Assembly (NCBI GenBank): GCA_025200525.1
Contig: CM045767.1
Location: 4,103,437-4,167,436, forward strand
DNA: 64,000 bases
Direction of reading: 5' to 3'
Origin: Camellia lanceoleosa
Lineage: Eukaryota > Streptophyta > Magnoliopsida > Ericales > Theaceae
Shown here: piece after piece, positions 11,528 to 22,707 of the stretch
Numbering within the stretch: the stretch's first letter is position 1
How the letters are laid out: the number at the start of each line of letters is the position of its first letter
Position numbers and translations under genes: made by a program
Notes under the pieces: model-generated
Seen by the model: the letters and a program-made list of their open reading frames with translations, nothing else
Database searches by the model: none
What the model was told of the DNA's origin: nothing

Positions 11528-12199
11528 ATCCACACTAACAAATGTGTGCCTTCCTCTTTGCATCAGAAAATCATGATGGCTTGGGCAATGGAGAGACAAA
11601 GAAAATTGATGCAGATCCTCAACCCTTCATAGCCTGTACAGACTTTGCAGAAGCCAAGTTGTATATTGAGGGTGTAACACCACTCAGTATACTGAGGAAA
11701 GTTGATGGCTCAACCGAAGTGACGGTTGATGAGGAAGTGACACACTTGAAGCACTTAGTCCAAGAAAGTGCTGATGAAGAGATTGTCATTAAGGATGACA
11801 ATGATGCCTGGTTGTAGGCAAAGAGATGAAGAACAAGAAGCCAAGTCTTTGGCTCTAATTAAATTCTCAACATTGGATGTAAAAGCAATAGTCCAGAAAG
11901 TACAGGAGCAAGAGAGAAAAGCCATGATAATTGGCTGTGAACAGGAGCAGCAACGGGTCAGAATTTTGACCCTTGGTAAATACTGTGCATTGGACATTGA
12001 AACAAAAGTCCAGGAGATACAGGAAGAGGATGCCTTATGGACAGACTTTGTCTATGAGGAGGAGGGCAAAGATGTTAAACTAAAGAACCTAGGAGTAGAA
12101 CAAGGCGAGAAGGTTGCTTCGAAGGTAGAAGAAACCAAGCAAGAAGCTTCAATAAGTTCTTAGACACAAGACCCCTTAGAAGAAGTAAATTTAGGGGAA
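11528..12199 (+). pseudogene. Element 1 protease-RT spacer
   Basis: Two overlapping acidic frames (11542-11817 and 11768-12163), shifted relative to each other, cover the spacer between protease and RT. Both are Glu/Lys/Gln-rich with likely coiled-coil character. No known domain is visible. This is normal for Tat polyproteins, where this spacer is long and variable. Confidence 0.5.
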
Positions 12200-13620
12200 G
12201 GTTCTATGCAACAGCCCACCTATATAAGTGCTTGTTTGAATGATCTGGATAGGGACCAGTTATTGGTTGTTCTAAAGAAATATAAAGATTGCTTTGCATA
12301 GTCTTATAATGAGCTACCAGGATTGGATAGGTCATTAGTGGAACATAGGCTCCCTAATAAGCCTAATTTCAAGCCATACAAGCAGAAACCAAGAAGAATG
12401 AGTCCAGAGGTAATTCGGAAAGTCAAGGAAGAGATTCTTAGACTACTCAAGGCAGGTTTTATTAGGACAGCCAGGTATGTTGAATGGCTATCTAATATTG
12501 TGCCTGTGGTTAAGAAGAATGGTAAAATGAGGGTATGCATTGATTTCAGAAACTTAAATCTAGCAACTCCAAAAGATGAATACCCTATGCCTATAGTGGA
12601 TCTGTTGGTAGACAGTTCAGCAGGGCATCAAGTTTTATCAATGATGGATGGGCATTCTGGTTATAACCAGATCTGCATCGCAGAGGAGATGTCCACAAGA
12701 CAGCATTCAGGTGTCCTGGAAATATTGGCACCTTCGAATGGGTTAAAATGCCATTTGGCTTGAAGAATGCTGGGGCTACATATTAGAGGGCTATGAACAC
12801 TATCTTTCATGACCTCATTGGAGAGTATTTAGAGTGTTATATTGATGACATTGTAGTTAAATCCCAATCCATAGAGGAGCATCTGTTTCACTTAGAAGCA
12901 GCCGTTGAAAGAATGAGAAAGTTCAAATTGAAGCTCAATCCTCTTAAGTGTGCTTTTGGCATCTCATTTGGAAACTTCTTGGGTTATGTGGTACACAAGA
13001 AAGGAATACAGATTGACCAGAATAAAACCAAAGCCATCATTGAAGCCAGGCCTCCATCAAGTAAGAAAGAATTACAAAGGTTCCTTGGACAGGTTAACTT
13101 TCTTCGAAGGTTTATTTCTAACACTGCAGGGAAAACTAAAGTATTTTCTTCCTTGTTAAGGTTGAAAGATGAAGAGGAATTTGTGTGGACAGCAGAGCAT
13201 CCAATTGCTTTCGAAGGTATCAAAGCCTACTTGCCCAACCCTCCAGTGCTGATGCCACCAAAAGGAAATAAACCCTTGAAGTTGTACATAGCTGCAGCAG
13301 AAGATTCATTGGGAGCTTTCTTGGCTCAAGATAATGAAGAAGGCAAGGAGCAAGCTATTTATTACCTTAGTAGGTTTTTAAATTCTTGTGAATGTAAATA
13401 TTCAGCTGTTGAAAAGCTGTGTCTTGCTTTGTATTTTGCTGCAATGAAATTAAGATACTACCTCTTACCTACAACTGTCTTGGTAATTGCAACCACAGAT
13501 TTGGTTAAGTACATGTTATCTAGACCTATGTTGAGGGGGAGAATTGGCAAGTGGATACTAGCCTTATCAGAATTTCATCTAGAGTATGTCCCCCAAAGGG
13601 CAGTAAAAGGGCAGGTTTAG
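12200..13620 (+). pseudogene. Element 1 reverse transcriptase and RNase H
   Basis: The first frame (12323-12763) has the RT fingers, with VVKKNGKMRVCIDFRNLN and MMDGHSGYNQI. A frameshift near 12690 and a TAG near 12785 separate it from the second frame (12793-13620), which carries the catalytic YIDDIVVKS (12838-12864), the LNPLKCAFG and FLGYVV motifs, and the FLGQVNFLRRFI connection. RNase H follows with LYIAAAEDSLGAFLAQ, YSAVEKLCLAL and ATTDLVKYMLSRP. Order and motifs are those of Ty3/gypsy. The active-site residues survive but the polyprotein is broken. Confidence 0.93.
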
Positions 13621-14222
13621 CCAATTTTCTGGCAGACCATCCATCTCAAATAGAGAGCCAAGAGATAATGGAACTTGGTATGGCTAGTGTTGAGCCATGG
13701 CAGATGTGGTTCGATGGGTCGAAAGCCAGTGGTTTAACTGGAATTGGTATTATGATTAAGTCTCCACAAGGGGTAGAAGCCACACATGGTTTCAGAGTGG
13801 ATGAAGCCACCTATTCCAATAACCAGGCTGAATATGAAACCTTAATAATAGGACTAGAAATTCTTATTGGATTACAAGTACATGCAGTTGACATATTTGG
13901 AGACTCTCAATTAGTGGTTAACCAAGTGAAAGGGATTTTCAAGTGTCAAAGCATAAGTATTTTGTCATACTATGTTGTTGCATTACATCTGCTTTCTCAG
14001 TTTCAAATAGCAAATGTAACTCATGTTCCAAGATTCTTGAACAATAGAGCTAATGATGTAACTCAGAAAGCTTCGAACTTCAAGAGAAGGGATAATACCC
14101 AAAGGGACATAAGCCAAACAACATATCAAAGATTAATACAACCTTTGAATAAAAGGAATGTGGTCTTGGAAGTCAATCATAATGACTTACAAGAACAAGA
14201 TTGGAGGCATCCAATAATGTAA
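13621..14222 (+). pseudogene. Element 1 second (archaeal-type) RNase H
   Basis: A frame open from 13551 to 14222 encodes WQMWFDGSKASGLTGIGIM near 13700, then NQAEYETLIIGLEI and [13 protein letters not shown]. These are the D...E...D positions of the aRNase H domain that Tat-lineage retrotransposons carry after the RT-linked RNase H. It overlaps the end of the RT frame by about 70 bases, which implies a +1/-1 lesion near 13600. This domain is the best single marker for the lineage. Confidence 0.88.
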
Positions 14223-14282
14223 TACTTAGCTGGTCCATCTTCGAAGGCCAGCAGGAAAATCAAATTGCAGTCCATGTAATAT

Positions 14283-15464
14283 ATGATATATGGCAATGCT
14301 CTCTACAAAATGGGGGGAGATGGCTTATTGCTGGAATGTTTAGGCCCAAAAGAAGCATTAACAGCTATGGCTGAGGTTCATAAAGGCATCTGTGGCGCTC
14401 ATCAGCCTGGTGTAAAGATGAGATGGTTGCTTCGAAGGCATTCCTACTATTGGCCAACTATCCTTAAAGACTGTATAGAATATGCAAAGGGTTGCAAGGC
14501 ATGCCAAAAGCATGGCACAATAAGGCATGTGCCCATAACTGACCTTCATGCAGTAGTAAAGCCCTGGCCATTCAAAGGGTGGGCTATGGATATGATGGGG
14601 AAAATACACCCACCTTCTTCGAAGCATCATTGTTTCATTCTAGTGGCCACTGATTACTTTACTAAGTGGGTAGAAGCCAAGCCATACAAGGTTGTAGATC
14701 AGACAGAGGTCGTTGGGTTCATTAAAGATTTGATCTATAGATTTGGCATCCCACAAACTATAACTGTGGATAATGGGACTGTGTTCGATGGAAAGATGGT
14801 GAAGTCCTTTGTGGCAGAATTTGGAATTAGCCTTATTAATTCCACACCCTATTATGCGCAAGCCAATGGTCAAGCTGAGTCATCTAATAAATCCTTGAAA
14901 AAAGGAATACAAAAGGTTGTGGAGGACAATCCCAGGAATTGGCATAACTTATTGTTGGATGTCTTGTGGGCTTACAGAACTTCCCCAAAGTCGAGCACAG
15001 GAGTCACTCCTTATGCCTTAGTATATGGGCATGATGCAGTTTTACCTGTGGAAATTAATGTTAAATCTTTAAGGGTAAGATGCCAAGATCAGTTAGATCC
15101 TGAGCAGTACCATCAAAGTATGTGCTTGGAGTTAGAAGGCATAGATGAAGCCAGGATTTTGGCGTTAAATAGCATTCTTTTCCAAAAGAAAAAAGCAGCC
15201 AAGAATTATAATAAGAAAGTCAAGCACATTGGTTTTGATGAAGGTGATTTGGTATGGAAAACAATACTCCCAATAGGAATTAAAAGCCATAAGTTTGGCA
15301 AGTGGTCACCTAACTGGGAAGGACCATATCAAATCCATAGAGTTCTGCCTTTTGGAGATTACCATTTGAGAAATTTGAATGGGTATATACATTCTAAAAA
15401 GATTAATGGTAGATACTTGAAGCCTTATTTTCCAACCATTTGGGAAAAACAAGGAATAAAGTAA
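14283..15464 (+). pseudogene. Element 1 integrase
   Basis: A long open frame (393 codons) with an N-terminal H-H-C-C zinc finger (EVHKGICGAHQ ... CKACQKHG), and a catalytic core with Asp in AMDMMG, Asp in TVDNGTVFDG and Glu in QANGQAESSNKSL, the D,D,E triad in normal spacing. A C-terminal GPY-like segment follows (FGKWSPNWEGPYQI). It is the best preserved gene of the element and is separated from aRNase H by a stop at 14220-14222. It would insert the cDNA copy with a 5-bp target duplication, matching GGACT here. Confidence 0.93.
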
Positions 15465-15519
15465 AACGCCAAGTACAAGAACATAAGATTGCTTAAATGA
15501 TAGACAAAAATTTGTTCCT

Positions 15520-18500
15520 TTATAAAGAATTAAGTACATTTTGCCACAAATTGGCCCAGAAATCGTTACAGTGACTTAATTGTTTTCGTACAACCGACTT
15601 CCTATTGTTAAGGGAGGAAAATAGTTGAATAGCTGCAGCCATGTCTTCTTTTCGATCAGCCAGTCCTTGGTTGGTGATTTGCAATTTGGTATCAGTTCGG
15701 ACTAAGGCTTGATTTATTGCAGCCAGCTCCTCTTCAAGCTGAGCTTTCTTTTCCAGCAGCTGGACTCGAAAGTGGAAGGCAGAGAAATGTTGTTCTTTCA
15801 GAGTTGATACTTCGGTATGCACTTGGGAAACAAAACTCTTATCTCTAGCCAGTTTCTCATCCGCAGCCTTGGCAGTATGACAAATGTTGAGGTAGAAATC
15901 GACAGTGGCTGCTGCCTGATATAGGTGGCTTGAAACATTCATGCCGGACTGTTCAGCAACTTTGCAGCATTAGAGGAACCCATTTCTGATTATAGGCCTT
16001 TGTAGAGCCTCGAAGGGAATCCTTGAAAAAGAAATTAACAGTTCCAGGCATGTGTCCAGGTCTATCAAAGGTCCAGAAGGCTTGCTGTTGGAGGAAGAAG
16101 AACTCTCAAAAATTTCCAGTAAGGAGTCAGCCAAGGCTAATGGCTCAACTTCAGCATTGAATGTTGAAAAGGTAGAGGGTATGTCGAAGAGACTAGCTAG
16201 TTTGGCTTCGAAGACATCAACCTCATCCATAGACATGAGAAGCGCAGAAAGAGTTGTGGTGGAAGGCACAGAGGACTGCATGGGGATAGGGGAAATAGAT
16301 GGAGCATCTTTAGCAGTCTCCATGGCCCTAGCCACCAATGAGTCAAATGAAGAAGGACTAGAGCTAGGTAAAGGCGATGAACCTCGAGTTGGAGAGCTAC
16401 CAGCACCCTCAATAGGGAGATCAACTGCCATCATAGATGGAGTAGCAGTTGAAATTTCCTTGAAAGAAGGAGGAGGGGCAAGGCTTGAAAGAGAAGTATC
16501 AAGAGTCAAGCGAGAAAGGTATGGAGTCAAACCAAAAGAAAGAGTTAAAGGAATGCTAGGGCTCACAAGGGGTATATGAAATGTGGGCCTAGAAAGTTAA
16601 AGTATTATCTGAATGGCTTTCACATTCTGCATTTGATCAACTTCAATTGAAATTAAGGGAGTCCTTATTGGAAGTATAGCCTCAGTAATTGTTGCTGCAA
16701 AAAGGAAGAGACGTAAGGTCAAGCTCTAGTGTCAAAATTTGATAAGGCAAAACAGTAGAAGCATGAAAGAAATTACTTGTTCCAGAAGCACTGGCACTGA
16801 TGGGAGAGCTGCGAAGAGAGTAATGTTCGGCAGTCTGTTGCCTTCTTGCAGCTTCCCTTTGTAGTGCCTTAGCAGTAACAGCTTCATCCCTCAAAAATTG
16901 TTGCTGCCTTCTTTTTTCAGCCCTCTTAAAGACGATCATTGCTTTGGAATGTTCTTGTTTTACTGCCTTGGCAGCAGCTTCATAAATAGGATCTTCAATC
17001 AAGTCAGCAGCAGGAACAGTCACTTTCTTTCTCTTCTTTCTTGGCAATGATACTACTGGCTCCTTCTCAACCTCTCTCTCTTCAATTTGGGAATCAAGTT
17101 CTTCAAAAGTAAGCTCATGTTCCATTGCTTTGTCAACTGTCTCTGAATTAGGATCTTCGACCAAATCAGAAGAAGGGACAGTCACCTTTATTCTCGTCTT
17201 TTGTTGTAATGGTGTCTCTTGCTCTTGCTCAATCTCTCTCTCTTCATTTTGAGATTTAGATTCTTTAGGAGTGAGCACCAGTTTTCTTTTCTTTTTCTGC
17301 TATTGTCTGGCCTTGAGAGCAGCTAGAGTTTCAGCTCTTTTGGGAGATTCTTTTTGTGGAGATCCTGTACCAAAATATGTAAATATAGAGGAGACAAGTA
17401 AAAGAGTTGAAGGAAAGAAGAACTTAGAAATGCTTACCCTTCTTCGAAGCAGCTCTGGTAACTCTAGCTGGAGGAGGTGAGGCTGCAGGAGAAGTTGTGG
17501 TAGCTGCAGAAAAGGGAGGAATGTTCTCAATTGTCGCTAACTTGGCCTTCGAAGGCACTCCTAACCCTATTAACAAGTCATGAGGGTGTGCAGATAAGCG
17601 CACTTCCATATTGGCTGTCCACCAGTTCTGAAATCTTTTCAAAACTAAGCTAGATAGGAGAAAAGAGAAAAATTGAAATTCATTCAATTCCTTCAGCAGT
17701 TTGAGTATTGTCGCCTCTAGCTTTGATTTAGATATTCTCAAGTCTCTAGCTATAAGGTGGACATTCGAGAGACTGCAAAGTGGAACAGGTATCCCTTGGG
17801 TAAGCCCAAATTGTCTGGCAAATTGAGAGGGGCAGTACACCTTAGATAGGCATTTATAACCTCGAGGGTTTAAAGTGCCAATGAACAGCTCCCTCGGTAA
17901 CAAAATTGAAGCTCACATATCTTTGTGTGGTGAGGTGGAGCACTCTTTATCAGCCAGAAAAGTTTGCAGCCAAGTAGGTCCTTTATTGGCGTCAAAAGGA
18001 CAAAAAAAGGAAGCAGGAGGAGAAATAGGGAGTTGGTAAAAGAAGGCAAAGTAATAAGCAAAAGAAGCAAGGTAAAGAGCAATCCTAGCATACTTTTCCC
18101 CATAGGTGCTAGGGTCCTGAACAAGAAATCTTAGGCATTTTTTGTGCAAATCAGTGAAATAGGCAAAAAGCCAGAGCTGGAGCACCCAAAGGGGACCTCC
18201 TTGGTTGACATCAAGAGGTTTTTCACAAAATTGAAAACAAGCCCTGTAAACATGACCTAAAAGATAAGGAGCAAGAGCTATATGTTTTTTCAAGACAAGT
18301 GCCTTCGCAAGAGGAGCAAACTCAGGCATAATCCTCTGAGATGAGGTGCAAAAGAGAAATTTGCTCAACCAGTATAAAATGAAGGAAAATAGTTCTCTAT
18401 CTCTCACGGGGCCTTCCCTTTTATTTTCAGCCTTTACGAAGTCGCTGTAAGAAGGGTTTAGGGCTGGAAGGGAAAATTTGATAGGGAGGTCCGAGTAGTT

Positions 18501-19061
18501 CGGAGTAAAAGGAGAACCATGGGGTGAAAGCCCTAAAAGATGGCAAATATCAAGAATGGTGGGGGCCATCATGCCGCACCGGAATTGGAAGAAATTAAAA
18601 ACCGTATTCCAAAAACATAGAGCAGTAGGGATTAAAAAGGGATCCTCAGGAATGATGAACCTGGAAAGACGAAGGGCGTCGAGGATGTAGAGCTCCTGTA
18701 GGTCATCTTCTCTCGCAGGCACAACCCTGTCATACCATTCCTCCCATTCAGCTCTCAATGTCGGCCAGCAGCGATGAGGCCGAGTCAATCTCCAATTGCT
18801 CCAGTCAAGCCCTCATTCGTAGAGAAGAAAGTGATCTTCCAAACGAGGGTATAAAGCTGGGAGTTGGTCAGGAGCTTCCCGAAAGATGGGACCTAGAACG
18901 TACTCTTTTTGGTTGCTGTGACGAGGAACAAAGAGACGTCCATCTATGGCGCTTGGCTCACCATTTGTTAGCTTGGCGATTTCTTTATCAATACATCGTT
19001 TCAAAGCCATGGTAGGACTGATATGGTCGCAAGCAAGCACTTTTAGCGAGGAGGGATCCAT
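15520..19061 (-). pseudogene. Antisense gene with plant mobile domain (PMD) inside element 1
   Basis: Read on the minus strand from ATG at 19061, one frame continues to 17438 with only two stops (TAA/TGA-type, ending at 18813 and 17913). It encodes the core of a plant mobile domain: YILDALRLSRFI, FWNTVFNFFQFRCGMMAPT, LDICHLLGLSPHG, LWLFAYFTDLHKKC. An intron follows (17437 down to 17365, GTAAGC...TACAG, 73 bp). Removing it joins the frame exactly to the next block, which runs to 16682 with one stop at 17300. A frameshift between 16690 and 16566 leads to a Ser/Pro-rich block and a C-terminal coiled-coil (15942-15520). PMD proteins (PF10536-type) are known from plant genes and from some Tat and Mutator elements. 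Function here is unknown. Confidence 0.85.
17365..17437 (-). other. Intron of the antisense PMD gene
   Basis: On the minus strand the donor is AAGG|GTAAGC (G at 17437) and the acceptor is TTGGTACAG|GATC (last base 17365). The upstream exon ends after the first base of a codon. Joining to 17364 keeps the frame that continues to 17300 and beyond, so the phase is consistent. A spliced gene antisense to the retroelement RNA must be expressed from its own transcript. Confidence 0.75.
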
Positions 19062-20067
19062 TGGTAGCAAGCAGTAAGGAAAAAAGAGTTAACAGAAGAT
19101 CGGTAGAAAGAAGGGTTTGTGCGTTAAAAGAGCAAGTGATTTTAGAACACGAAACAAAAGGGTTTTTAAAGCTTTTGTGTCTGAAAGATATAGTGCGTAA
19201 GTCGCTAAGTACTAAAAGTACGAATACGAGGAGTCTCTTCCAATATTGATAGTTTTTTTAGGGAAAAGCACGTTCCAGATGATGATGCCAGCTTCGAAGC
19301 AAGATGTTTGGCTTCGAAACCAGGTTTTGGCGCCAAAAAATCAAACAATGACGGCTTCGAAATACTGAAGCCGGCTTCGAAGCATACTACATATTTTAAA
19401 ATATAAGAATATTCAAGGATGAGTTTACTTCGAAGAGATCAAAGACCTGTAATAGGTTTCTTAACAAAAGTAATACCCTTGAGGTAGAGCTTGAGGACCC
19501 TTAGGGAAGTAAATAGTTGTTCGAAAGATCTAAACCAATAGTTGGTTTGTACATCAAAGAATTGTTTGTTTGGTTAAAGCAATATACCCCAAGAGCAGTT
19601 TTCATATTGTTGTAAGTATGGACTGTTGCAAAACTAGTCAGCACTAACCATGACCATATTTTAGTTATGATTAAAACAGGCTCTGAGAGAAAAAAATTGT
19701 TAAAATTCGAAGCACTAATTCTAAACAAAAATCAACAAAAGTTGGTAACTATAGTCCATAAGTTGGACAATTAATCTCAGCGTCCTTATTGGAATTAATT
19801 GGATCTATATTCGAAGGATAAGATTGTTAAATTCGAAGCACTGATTCTAAATGAAAAATCAGCAGAATCGTCAATTCTATTCCAAAAGTTGGAAGAATTC
19901 ATGTTGATTTTAGTATTTTAACAATTGTGTCCAATTTCGAAGAATGAGTTTGTTCAGTTCGAAGCTCTAAATTGGCTTTTGAAGACAAAAGGAAACAGGG
20001 TCAAACAATGCCCAAATACAGAAGAATTTTGTTTATATTCAAGCCAAGGCAATTAGATCGAATAACC
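19062..20067 (-). promoter_or_regulatory. Spacer between the two antisense genes, probable PMD-gene promoter region
   Basis: No coding frame. Rich in TTCGAA (11 copies by eye between 19290 and 19965). Contains three related direct repeats starting near 19703, 19827 and 19953, built on TTCGAAGCACTGATTCT-like units. It lies upstream of the PMD gene and downstream of the second antisense gene, so it should hold the promoter of one and the 3' end of the other. No promoter motif could be fixed. Confidence 0.45.
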
Positions 20068-21483
20068 CTATTTGGGTATGAACTCAAGCTCATAAAAATA
20101 AGGAATAGAATAAATAACAAGATCATGAAATTCGGTCCAACAGTGATCAATGAATTTTTGTTCTTTCTTTATTATATCTTCTATTTCTTCTAATGTTGGC
20201 TGCATGAGTTGATGTGCTCTCACTTCGTAGTAGAGCTTTTCAGCCTTTATTTCGAAAGCTTCCTCTCTCAATCTTTGTTCCAGTTCATCTATGACCAAAT
20301 CATCCCAATACGCATAATCTTTATTCTTGAAATCATCGAATTCTTCAATGAAGTTCTCTGCTTTGTACTGGGCATGAATTCGAAGAGACGAAAGTTGGTC
20401 TAAAGATTGCATAGTAGCCTTAGAATTTCGATGCCAGTAGAGGAGCAATGGAAGTTGGTCCAGGAACATATGCAGTTCTGCTTGGGCAAGGGGATTAAGG
20501 ACATGGCTCCTAGTCAGAATATCACAAGCCCATTGAAAGTTCTTAAGATGGACTGCGTCCTCAAGAACATTGAAGGGCAAGTGAGAGAAAGCTGCAAGCA
20601 GAAGTTAAGCTTGTTTCCGCTCAGCTGGAGTAGGGAATGGTGGAGGTTTGTAAGGTGGAAAGACTTCATTCATGGGGAGGGCAAGCCTCAGTTTCTCTGT
20701 CCAGCAGAGAGTTGGTGGAGGAGAAAGTGTAGATGCTTCTGCTTCAGAAGATAGAGAAGAAGGTGTGAATGCTTCTATTATGGGAAATGGCACGGGAGCA
20801 GAAAGAATAAAGGCATTAATATAATCAAGCCAATCGGAAGAACAAATCTTCGCTTTCTGGGCTAAGAATGAAGGGTTGTACCTTTGTGCTTCTTCTAGAC
20901 GCCGGGCAGTGTGCATTATCTTTGTAGGCATAGAAGAGGTATACCATGCCACAAGCAGATTCTCCTCCAGACTACGTCGATGGTCAATGGGCACATAGGG
21001 GTAGACCACTGAACTTCGCGCGTAAAAAGGAAACTCTAAAGGGTCAGTGAACTCAACAAAGTGATGGTTGATTCGTTCCCTCAAATCACAGGTCTCAGGG
21101 ATTGGCCGGGTTGGCCAGTCAGAAACCCCAGAAGATGAAGAAGTTGCAGCTTTGTCCCATGCAGAGGTTTGTGAAGAAGAGTTTCCCAGGTCCATATTTG
21201 TAACTTTCTGAATCAAGGATTTTGGAGTAGTTTGTTCGAAGCACAAGAGTAAGTCAGAGGAAGAACTTCTTGTATCTATATGGGCAAGTTTCTGAGTCGA
21301 AAGATTAAGGGCAATGTGTTCGTAGGCCAAAGGTCGATAATTTGCAAAGGCATCCATGACCTGAATATGGAAAGGTGGATAAAGGTGGCTAATTAATGCA
21401 TGAAAATTCTTTCGAGGAGAAACAACATCACCATATGACTCTTCGTATGCTCGATCAATGGAGGGGAAAGTTAATTCAGCCAT
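20068..21483 (-). pseudogene. Second antisense gene in element 1, unknown family
   Basis: On the minus strand, ATG at 21483 opens a frame that runs to 20068 (about 471 codons) with a single in-frame stop near 20605. The N-terminal half is mixed with Ser/Pro-rich parts (DLGNSSSQTSAWDKAATSSS) and a segment LEENLLVAWYTSSMPTKIMH. The C-terminal third is acidic and likely helical (LVIDELEQRLREEAFEIKAE, LEEIEDIIKKEQKFIDHCW). There is no signal peptide or clear membrane segment. I do not recognise it. It may be a second captured gene or the diverged N-terminal or partner part of the PMD gene unit. The long frame with only one stop in decayed surroundings argues that it was coding until recently. Confidence 0.6.
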
Positions 21484-21688
21484 AGAAGAAGTATCAGTCT
21501 GTGCGAGTGCTAATGTATTGGGGTGTTCAACAGATTAAAAGTGAATTAATGCAAGTAATCATCAATAGATGACAGTTGCATTTCCAGAATTTAGACCCCA
21601 TGCACGTTCTAAAAAAAAAAAAAACGCGGGAAAAGAGCTTTGATCCACTAATATCACCAAGTATTGGGTATATTAGTGCGAGGGGTAA
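21484..21688 (+). other. Element 1 3' untranslated end with polypurine tract
   Basis: Short spacer between the start of the antisense gene and the 3' LTR. It ends GCGAGGGGTAA immediately before TGTTGGCT, in the position of the polypurine tract that primes plus-strand DNA. It includes an A run at about 21609-21623. Confidence 0.55.
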
Positions 21689-22462
21689 TGTTGGCTACAT
21701 ATTTTGTAAAAGCCAATCACAATTCGACACGTGGCAGAGTAAGGGTAATATAGGAAGACTAGTCAAGTCTTTGATCACGATCGCACTGCGTGGCGATTAT
21801 CTTGGTTCTCACGTGATTTGAGTAGCATTGGATCAGTAAAGAGATGCAAGGTGACGTGGCTTCAACGGTTACTCATATTCAAATTCAAATATAGGAGAGA
21901 AGCCTAACTGCAAATGATGGTGTAGTGGAACTACTTATAAGGCAACATGGTCAGTGATCATGGAGGAGCAGTTCGATGGTTTGAAGTGCAGTTCGAAGGT
22001 CATCCTTGACAAGTATAAATAGCAGGGAAGCCCCCAGAAAAAAGCCCCAGACTCAGATCCAACAAACCAGTCATTTACTTCATATTTTCTTTTCCAGTTT
22101 TACATTTCCTGCACTTTAAATACCTGTTCTTTACATTTCTGCACTTTAAATTCCTGCAATGTACTTCATTCGTAGGAGTAGTTTCATGTAGGTTGTCACT
22201 GTAAACCTCTACGAGGCTGAGTTTGGATCATTGTAAGTTTTCATTTTAATGAAATACTTCAGTTGCTCGTCATTTCACTGTTATTTTGCTTAATTTCTCC
22301 TAAGTCAAGCCACTAGTAAAAGTCCTCTTTATCGAGACTGAAAGAACTAAAACACAATCGTCTGATAATTGGTTGGCAATTATAATTTCTATAAGAACTG
22401 ATTGATCCTTGCTGGCACGCTCGCATTTACAAAAATACCCTTCGAAAGGCAAAAAGCCAACA
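21689..22462 (+). repeat. Element 1 3' LTR
   Basis: A 774-bp copy of the 5' LTR with the same TGTTGGCT/AGCCAACA ends, followed by GGACT (22463-22467). Roughly 94 percent identical to the 5' LTR by eye. It retains the TATAAAT box near 22014. Confidence 0.95.
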
Positions 22463-22511
22463 GGACTATTAGTCCAATCTCAAGCTCATGTTTACCCAAA
22501 CAAACATGGCT
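22463..22511. mobile_element. Tourist-like MITE, right part (split by element 1)
   Basis: Completes the MITE begun at 4420. It ends CCAAACAAACATGGCT and is followed by TAA at 22512-22514. It starts with the second GGACT copy of the retrotransposon target duplication. Confidence 0.85.
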
Positions 22512-22707
22512 TAAGAGTAATATAATAAAAAGTGGACACTTTGGTGATCTCAATACAAGCATTGCCTTTGACCTAGAGGAGGATGTGAGAATTTTCCAAT
22601 ACCTAAAATAAAATAAAAAATAAAAAGTGGGCATAGGGTAATATGTATGGAATAAATAGTGGTTACAAGGTTAATCCTATTTTTACACACTAATTTTTCT
22701 TAATTTA

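Larger units (their letters stand above)
4709..22462 (+). mobile_element. Element 1: Ty3/gypsy Tat-lineage LTR retrotransposon
   Basis: A complete but decayed element of 17,754 bp (about 15.6 kb without the solo LTR nested in gag). Both LTRs run TGTTGGCT...AGCCAACA and the element is flanked by GGACT at 4704-4708 and 22463-22467. The gene order is gag, aspartic protease, reverse transcriptase, RNase H, second (archaeal-type) RNase H and integrase. Integrase downstream of RT marks Ty3/gypsy, and the second RNase H marks the Tat lineage. A 6.2-kb block with two antisense genes lies between integrase and the 3' LTR. By eye the LTRs differ at roughly 45 of 774 aligned bases plus one 15-bp indel, so the insertion is not recent. 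Confidence 0.95.

Noticed and set aside
16052..16579. Plus-strand frame of 175 codons in element 1
   Set aside because: Opposite the Ser/Pro-rich part of the antisense PMD gene; it is that gene's shadow.
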